Source: a virus
Strand: one strand, 5' to 3'
DNA: 42,632 nt
IMG/VR virus record: IMGVR_UViG_3300033153_004695
Span: 1 to 42,632 of that record
The translations under genes and the position numbers were made by a program. Shown here in pieces: positions 1 through 10,765 of this stretch. The notes under the pieces were generated by a model. It saw nothing but the letters and a program-made list of their open reading frames with translations, was not told where the DNA came from and ran no database searches. Numbering within the stretch: the stretch's first letter is position 1; every line of letters starts with the position of its first letter.

Positions 1-3000
1 TAAGACTTTGGTCAAAGAAGGATTCTGCAATATCAAATTTTTCCCAAGCTGACTCGAGATCATCCCAGTATTGACGCCATCTACCATTTAATGCTTGAAT
101 CATTGAAGTTCTTCTTTGGCCTAATGTAACACTCATAAATGGTTTACCTTCAAATACTAATGGTGTTGTTATAACTGGAACACCTTCTTGAGTCCATTTT
201 ATAAATTTTACTCCACCTGTCCATGCAAGGAATCCTAATGGAGATGCCATGGCAGCCATACTAATTGCTGTATCTGCATCATCGAGACCGAATGTATAAG
301 CCAAGCTAGATCCTGCAAGATCTAATACAGTGGCACTATAATAATCATTAATATCGACACATAGGTCAGGCGTTATGATAGAAATGTATCCAAAATCTCT
401 ATTAAAGATATGTTCAACTTGTTCTACTTCAACTGGACCAGTCATGTTAATACTTGAATCATTTAAGAAACATACATCATATGGCTTTAAAGTTGGCTCT
501 CCTAATACACAAAGATCTCCCTTGTAACAATCACGAAGCAATCTAGCAAAGAGTCCTTGTATATAACGACGTGCCATATCTTCAGTTATACAAGAAGGAA
601 ATTCTTCTCTGTAAGATCGTATATATTCTTCTGGAATGTTTTCATCTAGCTTGCATGCTAATACTCCAGCTTCACCACGCTGCATAGCCTGAAGATTATC
701 AGATAATTCTTCAGCATCATTACCTACACCAAATAAACCCAAGATTCCAGATTCAGGATTTATATCATTTTCATCCTTGAAATATAGAACTTCAACCTCA
801 TTAAAGGTTCCATCACGACTGGTACGGATATTATTTTTTACAATATGATGTTTAGAATCAAAATAATGGAAGTTTCTAAATGGTTTATATCGGCCAAACA
901 GCTTTCCTAGTTCTTGACTTACACCAGTTTGTTGTGAGAATGTAGTTACCCCATTAATGATAGCACTTGTTATAGCAGGTGACTCTGCACTTAGCTTTTT
1001 AAGCTGTGCTGCAAATCCAGGATCAGCTATCTTTTGAGCGCTCATACCTTGAAGACGAATGATTTGTTCAGTTGCATTTTCTGCCAAGAACAGTTCAAGA
1101 CCCGATGGTGGACGGCTCCAGTAGTGTTGTGATTTAGAACCAAAGAACATAGTCATACGTGGTGAATGTCCATAAGGAACAGCCATTGCTACATATCCTG
1201 GATGTCGTAATTCATGCTCTTTAAATATTTGCCAAGGTGTTTGTTTTAAAGGACGATATGTACAAGCATTGTTATAGAATTGCATCCATGTGGATGCATA
1301 AACATGAGGTGGCGGTGCAAATATATTATCATCTTGAGGGAAGTTTCTGAATGGATATTTAAAATAATGCTTATATAGTCTACTATCACTCCATTGGTTA
1401 AGTAGTTGTTGTGGAGTTAAATTTGATAAAAAACCTTCTCCTCTACCGCCAGTGAAACTATGTCGTTGTTCTCCTGGTGTGAATCGATTATAGTTACCAC
1501 GGCGACCGAAGTTAACGATACTATCTTGAATAATAGAACCTGATAATACCTGTTGAGACGAATAGAACACAGGGCCATCTTCCAATGGTCCAAGCTCTAC
1601 ACCTTCAAGCTCTGCACCGAATCCTTGACAAACAATTTCTAGAATCTTACCATCATCACTAGGTGAGATTTCTACAACACTACCTAAGAATACTGTATCA
1701 AGATGATCTGGATTGCTAGCATATCCTAAACGAATTTGAACCTTTACGCCATCTTGAAGAATCATTCTTTCGAATGGATTCTCTTTCTCTGTATCAGCAA
1801 AGATTCCAGTTTCATATTCAGCTTCAATACCATATTTAGCTTTCTCATCTCTTTCCCATTGAGATGTTTCACCAAAACGTCTACGCAAAATCTTTCCGCC
1901 AATATTAGTTATTCTGAGGATTGCCAAGTCAGCAGCTACTTTACGAGAGCGAATAACTCTTATTTCTTGTACTGCAGAATATGAATAGAAGTCATCAAAA
2001 GCACGGATCAATTTACCATTAGCTATCTCAGAACCTTGTTCGTCATCTTCAATGAAATATATTTTAAATGTCGGGTATGCTCGACGCATGGACAGATCTT
2101 TTGCTTTCGTACCGAATCCAATTCCTTTAGCCATAGCTGCCATAGTAGCTTCTTCGTTCTCAGCTGTAAATTGTTTTCCAGCTTGAGTGTGATCCATATC
2201 TGGTAAGATTTTACCAATCTCAGTCTGAAGGGCTTCAAGTTTCTTTCTCTCTTCTTTACTTTCTACCACACCTGTTATTAAATTAACTATCGAGCCGGCT
2301 ACAGCCGTTAATGCTACTGTTGCTGCTGCAGGACCAGCTAATATTGCACCTGCTACTGCTACTAAACCAAAGTGTGACTCAAACATACTTGCAGCTAAAG
2401 ATGTAGCACTTCTCCATCCATCTGCTAGCATAGCACTAAAGCGATCACTATAAAGCGATTGCATTTCTGCATTGTTATTACCAAAAGCCACACTGCCATC
2501 TGGCATAATAGTATGGTCACCTGTCATTTCTGATGCTTGTTGCTCTGCCTTCTCTGCTATTAATTCAGCTTGCGTCTTGACTATTTGATTCCTTGCTATT
2601 TCTCCACGTGTATCAGGTATATTACCTTCAAGCACTTCATCGGCATGTCTATAATTTGGGTTAGGCCCAAATGAAAGCTTGCGCCAATTATCATCATAAA
2701 TTGTTTCTACAAGTTCTGCGTTATTAGATAAGTTATATGGCTGATTCCACATCTTACCACGTCCATCACGTAGATAAGGACTGAGCGAAATAAGATTATC
2801 CATGAATTCAAATCGTGTTTCTTCTGGGCTTTTCCCATCACTAATACGGTCTATCCATTTCTTAGAATTACCATCTTTATATGCATCATCATGCGGACGA
2901 TAGAATACTGGCTCCCAAGCTTTAGTGCCTTCTGCTAGTCGTTGTCCCCATGACATGAATTTAAATTCACCTTGGTCACGAGTTTCACCAGCAAAATTAT

Positions 3001-6000
3001 TTAGATATTCTCGTCTGGTTTCCATAATTCTTGGTAAGTTTCTAGAGACATACGACCCACCCAAGATTGTGTCTTCTATATATCGTTTTACTGATTTGCG
3101 GGAGTTGCGTATATGCCGGCGCAAAGATTGTTCCATAGTAGCATCGTTAGTTATTGATGATATAGCAGGATCTTCATATGCATCATCATATATATAAAAT
3201 TCTGGTGGCAGAGGGATATTTCCATTTGGAACATCGGGCAACATAAGATCGTCATAACATTCACCAATACGATCAGTTAATGCTTCTATTATGTCTTCCC
3301 CTATGCTACCAAACCATTTACCAAAATCTTCAGCATGTGCATATTTGGTTACTTTATGGAATATTACATCCATACGATTGAGCCATTGTAAATATACTCT
3401 ATTAAAAGTATTCTCTGTATCTTGTTTATCAATCTCTTTGCCGCCTGTTGCTGCCGTACTATGTACTGCACCTACTCGTCCAGCAAATGGCTGCCCGTAA
3501 TTATAAGAAGTATTTTTGTTATCGCCTATTATATGCTGACCAGCATCCCATTCGGCATATAATTTTCTTACTTGTTCAGATACGTCTTCAATAGATGGAC
3601 TATTCTCATTAGCTACCTTACATGCATCGGCAGAATCGACTAAAAGTTCTGCTAGCCATCCAGGTATATCACTGCTAGGATTAGTTTTCCAATAACGACC
3701 ATGGCCACCTACCCAAGCATCAGTATGATATTTAAGTTTTCTTTCTTGCTCTGCATGTACACCACGATCAATAACATGTTGTGGGTTAGGAATAACTAAT
3801 TTTTTCTTCACTACTCGATCCCCAGTGAAGAAGCTTTCTTCTACTGTGTCAACATACCGTGATACTAGATGTCCCATCAATGCTTTAATGACACGTCTCT
3901 TTTGGTCAAATGACGTAATTATATTTCTATCAAGTTTCTCTTCAGAAAAATCTTGTGCAATAAAGTTTACTACTAACTGATGCTGATCCGCTCCAGTTGG
4001 AACTGGCGTTTCGCTAAAATCTGTAACTACAAAATTTTTAATGTCTAATAAAGATAATATAGTATTTCTTTCTTGTCCATTAGGATTATCCCATTCAAAT
4101 TCTAACGCACCTGCTTCAGGTATCAATCCCTGGAACTGCCTGGCGTTTTCTCTAGCACGAAAGATCATTTTCTTAATTCTATCAGCTGATATACGCCCAG
4201 ATTCTCCACCAAAAGTAAAGACTAGAGTTCCTGTTCTGTTGCCTGCACCAAGGAATTGCCATGTGTATGTGTCTTGGCTTAATAGTTTTTGTGGCACAAT
4301 ACGATGACCAAATGTCACAGAGATAGCCGAACATACAATATCTTTGCCATATTCTGGTATAAGCTGATCATTAGGATTGCTAGAAATATGATATTCTATA
4401 TTACTATAGAAAACATTACGTATCTTAAGATCGTCTATATAGTAATAAAGACCTTTGGTTCGTAATTCTTGTATCCATTTTCTTCGAGCCGATATACGCC
4501 GGCGATCTTCACCATCTCGTGGTTTATTAGCATCTCCAGCTTTTTGTTCTAAGTTAGCTAAAGCTTTTATAGTTCTGTCGTCTTTTTGTAATTCTCCTAA
4601 TGGTTTATTATTTAGATTTATATTTGTTTTAAGCCATAATACAGCTTTTCTGCCATATATAACTTTATTTTTAGAAGATTCTCCGCTGGCTGATGAATCT
4701 ACCCAAATTTGTTTTGTGCCTGATCTTACATCTATATGTATAAAAGGAACTGTTGAATGAGAATAAAAACCTTTTCCTGTTGCTGCAGTATTCATATGTA
4801 CGAATTTAAATAAATCTTTTTTAGATACTCCATCGACACTAATATCTAAAGCATTTCCTTTAGCATGTTGACTTTTGCCTTGTCCTCGTGGATCTCGATA
4901 GCCACTATAAATCTTAAGTCGTTTTCCTGGAAATTCTTGTGCAATTTTACTAAGTATAGAACCTAACTCAAGATTCAGGAGTAATGCTGCTGTCATGCTT
5001 CGACTTTTAGCTATATGAGAAAATTTTGTCATTCCGTGCATGGTACTTGGATCAACAGTGGCTGATTTTCCTGTATTTGCATTAATTACTTTCAGCATAG
5101 CAACCGAAGTGTTTTCATCCGAATTATCTGATAAAGTTTGTGCTACAGCATTTTCAGTAGCAGTTGTGCCAGTTTGTTCTGGAGTCGGTGCAGTCAAGGC
5201 ACTGTAAACACTAGAATAAGGAGCGAAGCTTCCGTCTTCCTCGGCGAAAAGATTAGCCAAAAGTCCTTTCCCTAATCTTTCGGCTTCTCCAGGAGGCGTA
5301 TGATGTTCAAAGGCACGAAGTTTAAATCCTATATAATCACTGTTTTCTTCGTTAACCTTTTCGGTAATTAGAGATAAGTAATCTGCGTAATACATCCATG
5401 CATCTGATGCAGACGGCATATTAACAGGCACGTTTGGATTCTCTAATGATAATGCTATCGCACCAGCTTTTAAATCTCGAGCCATTCTTTCTGCTTCATA
5501 ACCCATAGAATAAGCTGATGCTTCATATGATGTTAGATCTCCAAGATATAGTTCTTGGTCTATTGCATCAGCTTCAGGTTGATTGATCCATGGTAAATTA
5601 GTGTTGAACCAGAAATGATGTGAGAATGGCTTGTAGTTGAAATAGTGCAAAGTCATATCTAAAATGATTGCACCGACATGTTCTGGGTCACTACGAAGTG
5701 TACCGCTTTCAAGAATAAACATTGTGGTTACTACTGGATCAGTAATACCTAATGATTTTCGTACTTTACCACTATATATATATACGAGAGGATGGTGTTT
5801 AAGCTCAGCAATAAGTCGTTGTAGCTTTAGTGCCTGTGTATTTCCTGGCGGGAATGTAAGTGTTATGTTTACTCCAATATCTTGTATACCGCTACTTGTA
5901 ACAACAGGTGCTTTAGATCTAAGTGTTTCTGCCACCATCACATTGCCTTCTGAGTCCATTGCAATAGCGTTAGTAGGGATATCAGTCATTACTATATCGT

Positions 6001-6232
6001 TAATGACTATAAAGTCATCTGGGAATCCTCTAAATCCCCATTCCTCACGAAAGAATTCTTCTTGTGCTGATATTTGATTTTGGGCGATACCAGGAACTTC
6101 CGCTAAGCTCATCTCTTCCGCAAAACCACTAGAGTTTATATTATGAGGTACATCTTGGCCATGCTCACCAGGAAGAGATTGCTCTGAATCATATTGAAGA
6201 TCAGGCGGAAAATTGTAGTAGGGTTCTGTCAT
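1..6232 (-). CDS. Baseplate hub protein with M15 peptidase domain (partial, at least 2077 aa)
   Basis: An ATG at 6232, three bases after the previous stop, opens a frame that stays open to the left edge, so the C-terminus is missing. Residues 1-60 are hydrophilic. Residues 118-190 (DIGVNITLTFPPGN) and 630-765 look like tail beta domains. Residues 418-515 are an M15-type peptidase: SGYRDPRGQG, SQHAKGNALD with zinc ligands H456 and D463 (H-x6-D), and FIHIDVR with H499. A helical region follows, with a hydrophobic segment at 1287-1321 (LAGPAAATVALTAVAG). Residues 1400-1930 resemble a baseplate hub (VQIRLGYASNPDHLDTVFLG at 1498; YDVCFLNDSSINM at 1918). It likely cuts peptidoglycan during tail contraction. 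Confidence 0.8.
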   Translation of the reverse strand, partial: MTEPYYNFPPDLQYDSEQSLPGEHGQDVPHNINSSGFAEEMSLAEVPGIAQNQISAQEEFFREEWGFRGFPDDFIVINDIVMTDIPTNAIAMDSEGNVMVAETLRSKAPVVTSSGIQDIGVNITLTFPPGNTQALKLQRLIAELKHHPLVYIYSGKVRKSLGITDPVVTTMFILESGTLRSDPEHVGAIILDMTLHYFNYKPFSHHFWFNTNLPWINQPEADAIDQELYLGDLTSYEASAYSMGYEAERMARDLKAGAIALSLENPNVPVNMPSASDAWMYYADYLSLITEKVNEENSDYIGFKLRAFEHHTPPGEAERLGKGLLANLFAEEDGSFAPYSSVYSALTAPTPEQTGTTATENAVAQTLSDNSDENTSVAMLKVINANTGKSATVDPSTMHGMTKFSHIAKSRSMTAALLLNLELGSILSKIAQEFPGKRLKIYSGYRDPRGQGKSQHAKGNALDISVDGVSKKDLFKFVHMNTAATGKGFYSHSTVPFIHIDVRSGTKQIWVDSSASGESSKNKVIYGRKAVLWLKTNINLNNKPLGELQKDDRTIKALANLEQKAGDANKPRDGEDRRRISARRKWIQELRTKGLYYYIDDLKIRNVFYSNIEYHISSNPNDQLIPEYGKDIVCSAISVTFGHRIVPQKLLSQDTYTWQFLGAGNRTGTLVFTFGGESGRISADRIKKMIFRARENARQFQGLIPEAGALEFEWDNPNGQERNTILSLLDIKNFVVTDFSETPVPTGADQHQLVVNFIAQDFSEEKLDRNIITSFDQKRRVIKALMGHLVSRYVDTVEESFFTGDRVVKKKLVIPNPQHVIDRGVHAEQERKLKYHTDAWVGGHGRYWKTNPSSDIPGWLAELLVDSADACKVANENSPSIEDVSEQVRKLYAEWDAGQHIIGDNKNTSYNYGQPFAGRVGAVHSTAATGGKEIDKQDTENTFNRVYLQWLNRMDVIFHKVTKYAHAEDFGKWFGSIGEDIIEALTDRIGECYDDLMLPDVPNGNIPLPPEFYIYDDAYEDPAISSITNDATMEQSLRRHIRNSRKSVKRYIEDTILGGSYVSRNLPRIMETRREYLNNFAGETRDQGEFKFMSWGQRLAEGTKAWEPVFYRPHDDAYKDGNSKKWIDRISDGKSPEETRFEFMDNLISLSPYLRDGRGKMWNQPYNLSNNAELVETIYDDNWRKLSFGPNPNYRHADEVLEGNIPDTRGEIARNQIVKTQAELIAEKAEQQASEMTGDHTIMPDGSVAFGNNNAEMQSLYSDRFSAMLADGWRSATSLAASMFESHFGLVAVAGAILAGPAAATVALTAVAGSIVNLITGVVESKEERKKLEALQTEIGKILPDMDHTQAGKQFTAENEEATMAAMAKGIGFGTKAKDLSMRRAYPTFKIYFIEDDEQGSEIANGKLIRAFDDFYSYSAVQEIRVIRSRKVAADLAILRITNIGGKILRRRFGETSQWERDEKAKYGIEAEYETGIFADTEKENPFERMILQDGVKVQIRLGYASNPDHLDTVFLGSVVEISPSDDGKILEIVCQGFGAELEGVELGPLEDGPVFYSSQQVLSGSIIQDSIVNFGRRGNYNRFTPGEQRHSFTGGRGEGFLSNLTPQQLLNQWSDSRLYKHYFKYPFRNFPQDDNIFAPPPHVYASTWMQFYNNACTYRPLKQTPWQIFKEHELRHPGYVAMAVPYGHSPRMTMFFGSKSQHYWSRPPSGLELFLAENATEQIIRLQGMSAQKIADPGFAAQLKKLSAESPAITSAIINGVTTFSQQTGVSQELGKLFGRYKPFRNFHYFDSKHHIVKNNIRTSRDGTFNEVEVLYFKDENDINPESGILGLFGVGNDAEELSDNLQAMQRGEAGVLACKLDENIPEEYIRSYREEFPSCITEDMARRYIQGLFARLLRDCYKGDLCVLGEPTLKPYDVCFLNDSSINMTGPVEVEQVEHIFNRDFGYISIITPDLCVDINDYYSATVLDLAGSSLAYTFGLDDADTAISMAAMASPLGFLAWTGGVKFIKWTQEGVPVITTPLVFEGKPFMSVTLGQRRTSMIQALNGRWRQYWDDLESAWEKFDIAESFFDQSL

Positions 6233-6235
6233 TAT

Positions 6236-9200
6236 TTAGAGCCTCTCATGTATTTGATTTGCCAGTCGATGTGGACTAAGTGCATTTCTGTCATCTACTG
6301 TTCGCACTCTTACATTGCCACCTCTGGCTAAAGTACTAGCATGCCTCATAAAATCTCTGCTAGAGTTATTGGCATCAGGCATAGACATTCTTATATTAGC
6401 ACGAGATGCTGTTTGTATTCCACTCATATCATATACTCGTGGCGATTGCATAATTCTTAGAGATGGAGGATTCATTCCTAAACCTGCTGGAGGTCCTAAA
6501 TCATCAGGTCTAAGATTTCTACCTGAAGCTGGACCTTCTTGTGGTTGATGTAGAGCACCAGATGCTGATGGTGCAGACATCATTACGCCAGCTGCAATTG
6601 CTGTTCCAATTAATGCTGGGCCTTTAGCTTTCTTTAGTGCTCCAAGCAATGACCTAGACTTGCTTTGAGCTTGACGTAATATTCTATTAGTCTTCTCGGT
6701 GAATCCTGGCATACCATAAGCTTGCGAATGCATTGCAGATTGTGCCACATCCAATGATCCAGTGCGTCGTTTGTAATACATTTCTACAAGTGAAGAGAAG
6801 TCATCAGGTACTTTACCTTTTGCTGATTGTGCAGCTTTGTATGCAATTTCTACATCTTCACCTGCAGCTGATGCTGACTGGATTGCTTGCTCCGCCCATG
6901 CTCGAGGGCTGTATTTGAGCGAACGACTCTCAAGCCCACCAGCAGGTCCGGTAATTTGTCCAGATATTACAGCATCTTTCTCGCCCATCAGTTGTTTAAT
7001 CACGCTCTCCATACCAGAAACATCTTTTTGTTTTACAGCACTAGCGATTTCTTGATACATCTTAGTCTGTTGAGCACCATGTTTACCGCCAATAGCAGCT
7101 TCTTCTAGATGCCAAAACAATTCAGCCATAGGCCTATATTTCTCTGGAGCATTATATTGTAATCCAAGTTTAAGTTTCTGTAATGCAACATTAACTTGTG
7201 GTGTTGCAACTTTGGCAGTAGTCAAGTTCTTAGCACCCTGCTCAAGAGCTTCCTGATGGCTTGCTTGCAATAAACTATCTATATTACCTTTACGAACATC
7301 AATAAGATCTTTCATGGCATAATGATTAAACAAATAGCCTGTATATCCTTCTTGAATCTCTTTTTGCATTTTGCCAGCCAAACGCTTAGTAGTATCTCTA
7401 TCTGAGATTGCAGCAATAGCAAACATGTCTTTATCAAAGTCACCCTTCATTCCGACCATAGCTGAGATGTCTATCTTCTTACGCTTACCGCCTAAAGCAA
7501 TTTCTCCCATTTGATATGGAGCAGAAATCATTTCATCAGTAAGATTTCTATCTACTTTATAACGAACAAACTGAAAGCTTTCGGGACCAGTAGTTGGATG
7601 TCGCCACATACCTCCAATTAGCTCTTGTCCATCATTAACTAGTTTTCTTTTCTGTTCTGACAAGAATATTCTTTGCTCATTATCTTTCGCACGCTCAATA
7701 AGCTCATCAAACATTCGTTCTCCAGTATGTGGAGATATTTTCATTGCACCCATATCTTCAGCAGTTTCTGCTGCAGTCTGACGAATACCAGTTAAGAATC
7801 TAGACCCTGCAACCTTACCTTTAGCAGTAGCTTGTAGTTCAGTTTGTTGAACAATATTTGCTCGTAATCTTTTAGCAGATTCTTCGATTTCTTCTTGTGC
7901 GGCACCTCGTGCCATTTGGCCACGAAGATCTTCTAGCCCACCAGCAACAGGTGAAGGTATACGCATGCCTTTATCTGTTATAGTGTAGCCCATAAGAGTT
8001 TCAGCTTCAGTCATACCAGGAATATAGATTTGTTTAGCGCCTCCAAATGCTTTGACTGGCTGACCAAATTTAACATATCGACCAGTATCTCCTACTAATT
8101 GGTTAGCACTCAGCTGTCCAAGAAGACGTTCGTCTACATTTCCACCAGTTGCAAACTGTTTCATTCTGTCAGCAAGTTCTCGTTCATTGAGAATACTGGC
8201 CATCATCCTATTAGCTGGAATCAATTCATCTTTTCCACGCAGTCGTGTGGCCATCTCTGCAGCAAATCTTTTACCTTCTTCACCTTTCATTGCTAACATA
8301 CGGAAACCTGTTTGCTCAAAAGAAGCCAATCCTCCAGCTCCTCCTTCAAAAGCAAAATCACCTAAGCGCATTTTGGACAGACCAATAACACCAGGTGCAC
8401 CAGCAACTGCATCTGCAATACCTAAGCGACTTGCGGTTCCTGTATCTAGAAGACCAAATGTTAATCCTATTTCACGTTCAGTGAATCCGAATTTTTTAGT
8501 TAGAGCGACCATATTCTTTTGGATCTGGAATTCTGAATCAGCAATATGTTTTCCTTGCAATCTACTAACTTTTAAGAAAGATGCTGGGTCTTCCATGAAT
8601 TCTTTAGCTAATACACGTTTACGAAGTGTTAGCTTACGCTTGTCAATCTTACCCGATGCCAGCATAGAAAGAGCTTCCATCTGCTGAGTCATAAGTGCCA
8701 TGCGATTTCTCTGAACAAGTTTACCACTAACAACTGCTTCAATTTCTTGCATGCCAGCTTGTGTTTCCATGCCAGCAGCAGCAAGAACATCTCTCATGCG
8801 TGTTTCACTTGTTGCTCGGCCCATAAATTTGACATCTTCACTAAAGAATTTCCACCATTTATCATCTGACATTTTGTGGGTTTCTTTCATAAAGACCGTA
8901 GCGGCATTATCTCCTGTAAGCTGTGCGCCTATAACTCGAGCTTCTGCACCTCCAGCTCCTTCTGCCCAGACTTCTCTTCCTGTGGCTGCAGCTACACCTA
9001 AGAATCCACCTCTACCAATACTAGGTAGTTTCGCTAATTCACCAACACGCTTGCCTTTCAAGGCATCTAAGATTTGTTGATTGGTTCTAAATCCTTCATT
9101 TAATGTAAGTTTCTTTTGAACTACACGTTCATATTCCATAAATGGAGCAGCTTTACGAGATATTACAGCTTCTTCAGCACCCATTACAGACGATAATTTT

Positions 9201-10765
9201 TTAAAACGTTCATAGTCTATACCAGATATATCACCAGGCTTTAGCATGCTAGGATCTAAATACTTTGGTTTAGCATAGAAGGTGGCAAGTTGTGGTGCTG
9301 TATATGCTTCTGCTGCTGTGGCTGGTGCTCCGCCATAAAGAAGCGATTGGTATCCTGGACCTTGAATCTTACGATTAAGTCGACTATAGAATTCACCGAA
9401 TTGTCCACGGAATCTAGGAGCTGCTGCTTTGGCAGCTGCAGACGCACCGAATTCTTCACGTATAAATTGTCCAGGTCTTTGTTCTATGCCCATTAAACGA
9501 CCCATGGGGCCAAAAAGTTCTTCGGCAATATTCCTAGTAACGAAGGTACCCTTGGCTACTGTTTCAGGACTTCCCATTGGATACAATTGTCTCCCGCCAA
9601 CTAAAGATTCTTGAATTATTTTGCTTCTTAATCCTTCTGTCATTCTGCCGCCAGAATACACTGCTTCCATTAAGTTCATGCGAGCCTTAACTCTGCCACC
9701 AGCAGGGAGCATAGCTTCTGGCATTTTCCAAATTGCCATAGATTTATGAGCAGCATCTCTATCTCTAATAGCATTAATAATCTCATAATTAGCATCTATG
9801 ACAGCATTTTTGAGGCCGGTCTTAGTCTTTTGGATGCTCATAGCTTCTTCAAGCTTAGATACATATTCTTCTGTAAAGTTAGTTAAAGATCCTGCTTGAC
9901 CATAAGCTTTACGTGTCATATATTTAGCCGTTAAGTTTTCTCCACCATATGTAAGACCAGTAGAAGTAAGAGGTATATCAATAGCTTCTTTCCCTATCAT
10001 TCCTCTTAACATAGGAGTTGTAACTCCTTTGCCTTCTAATGTGTCTGCTACATCATATACACCTTTCCATTCAATCATACCTCCAGATTTCTGTGCTGCT
10101 GTTGTCAGACGAGATTGAATCCCTTCAGCTGTAGCACGAATATCTCCTGCAAGAGTTTCTATACGTCTAGGTTCTCTAGCAATAGTCGAGCCCATAAATA
10201 CACCTTCTGATGTACCTGCTCTTGCAAGTTCATGAAGTCTACTTTCTGTATAAAATCCGCCTTCACCTAAACCACTAATTCTACTTGTTAATAAACCAAC
10301 ATCTCCTTGAAGGGTATTGATAGATTGTTTGGCAGTTTCATAAGCATTACGTACAGAGGTTTGATTTAGTATTTGTTGATATGCACTATATGCTTCTGTA
10401 TGAGTGGCTTTACCTCCAGCTAATACAGACTCATAAGCAGCTTGAGCTATATCAGTACGGACATGTAGGCCACCTTTGATAGCAGATGAAAATCCACTTG
10501 CACTTTCTGTCAAATTACGAAGAATATTTTCTCCAACATCGCCAGTTAAAGCAGATTGATTCATTCTAGCTACATTGAATCGCCCAAGTGTTCTTAATTC
10601 TTCTGATACTTCAGCTGCCACATCACGCCTGCTACTGGCTAAGACTGCTCGAATAGCAGGATGAGCACGGTAAAGACCATAGCCTACACCACCAGTTACA
10701 GCTGCGGTGGCACCATGACCCCAGAAGCTTGAACGTTCATTAATGTTAAAAGGATCTCTTGCCAT
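6236..10765 (-). CDS. Putative virion single-chain RNA polymerase (1509 aa)
   Basis: This 1509-aa tail-module protein carries signatures of the two double-psi beta-barrels of cellular-type RNA polymerases. The beta'-like part has MWRHPTTGPESFQF (R1055, P1057, T1058; compare NRAPTLHRL of RpoC), then GGKRKKID (G1093-K1094) and GDFDKDMF with D1109, D1111, D1113 (compare ADFDGDQM), spaced as in RpoC. About 460 residues earlier are DVKFMGRA (K646) and VVSGKLVQRNRMALMTQQME (near 677-697), resembling the beta GDKFAGR and NPLGVPSRMNIGQ segments. A HLEEAAIGGKHG segment follows near 1217. Ends are hydrophobic (residues 17-42; GPALIGTAIAAGVMM near 1382). Glycine of DFDGD is Lys here. Gene order puts it between tape measure and hub, suggesting packaging and ejection. 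The alternative is an inactive relative. Confidence 0.62.
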   Translation of the reverse strand: MARDPFNINERSSFWGHGATAAVTGGVGYGLYRAHPAIRAVLASSRRDVAAEVSEELRTLGRFNVARMNQSALTGDVGENILRNLTESASGFSSAIKGGLHVRTDIAQAAYESVLAGGKATHTEAYSAYQQILNQTSVRNAYETAKQSINTLQGDVGLLTSRISGLGEGGFYTESRLHELARAGTSEGVFMGSTIAREPRRIETLAGDIRATAEGIQSRLTTAAQKSGGMIEWKGVYDVADTLEGKGVTTPMLRGMIGKEAIDIPLTSTGLTYGGENLTAKYMTRKAYGQAGSLTNFTEEYVSKLEEAMSIQKTKTGLKNAVIDANYEIINAIRDRDAAHKSMAIWKMPEAMLPAGGRVKARMNLMEAVYSGGRMTEGLRSKIIQESLVGGRQLYPMGSPETVAKGTFVTRNIAEELFGPMGRLMGIEQRPGQFIREEFGASAAAKAAAPRFRGQFGEFYSRLNRKIQGPGYQSLLYGGAPATAAEAYTAPQLATFYAKPKYLDPSMLKPGDISGIDYERFKKLSSVMGAEEAVISRKAAPFMEYERVVQKKLTLNEGFRTNQQILDALKGKRVGELAKLPSIGRGGFLGVAAATGREVWAEGAGGAEARVIGAQLTGDNAATVFMKETHKMSDDKWWKFFSEDVKFMGRATSETRMRDVLAAAGMETQAGMQEIEAVVSGKLVQRNRMALMTQQMEALSMLASGKIDKRKLTLRKRVLAKEFMEDPASFLKVSRLQGKHIADSEFQIQKNMVALTKKFGFTEREIGLTFGLLDTGTASRLGIADAVAGAPGVIGLSKMRLGDFAFEGGAGGLASFEQTGFRMLAMKGEEGKRFAAEMATRLRGKDELIPANRMMASILNERELADRMKQFATGGNVDERLLGQLSANQLVGDTGRYVKFGQPVKAFGGAKQIYIPGMTEAETLMGYTITDKGMRIPSPVAGGLEDLRGQMARGAAQEEIEESAKRLRANIVQQTELQATAKGKVAGSRFLTGIRQTAAETAEDMGAMKISPHTGERMFDELIERAKDNEQRIFLSEQKRKLVNDGQELIGGMWRHPTTGPESFQFVRYKVDRNLTDEMISAPYQMGEIALGGKRKKIDISAMVGMKGDFDKDMFAIAAISDRDTTKRLAGKMQKEIQEGYTGYLFNHYAMKDLIDVRKGNIDSLLQASHQEALEQGAKNLTTAKVATPQVNVALQKLKLGLQYNAPEKYRPMAELFWHLEEAAIGGKHGAQQTKMYQEIASAVKQKDVSGMESVIKQLMGEKDAVISGQITGPAGGLESRSLKYSPRAWAEQAIQSASAAGEDVEIAYKAAQSAKGKVPDDFSSLVEMYYKRRTGSLDVAQSAMHSQAYGMPGFTEKTNRILRQAQSKSRSLLGALKKAKGPALIGTAIAAGVMMSAPSASGALHQPQEGPASGRNLRPDDLGPPAGLGMNPPSLRIMQSPRVYDMSGIQTASRANIRMSMPDANNSSRDFMRHASTLARGGNVRVRTVDDRNALSPHRLANQIHERL

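Noticed and set aside
2023-2238. Minus-strand 71-codon frame
   Set aside because: It lies in another frame inside the giant hub gene, whose translation matches known hub and peptidase patterns throughout.
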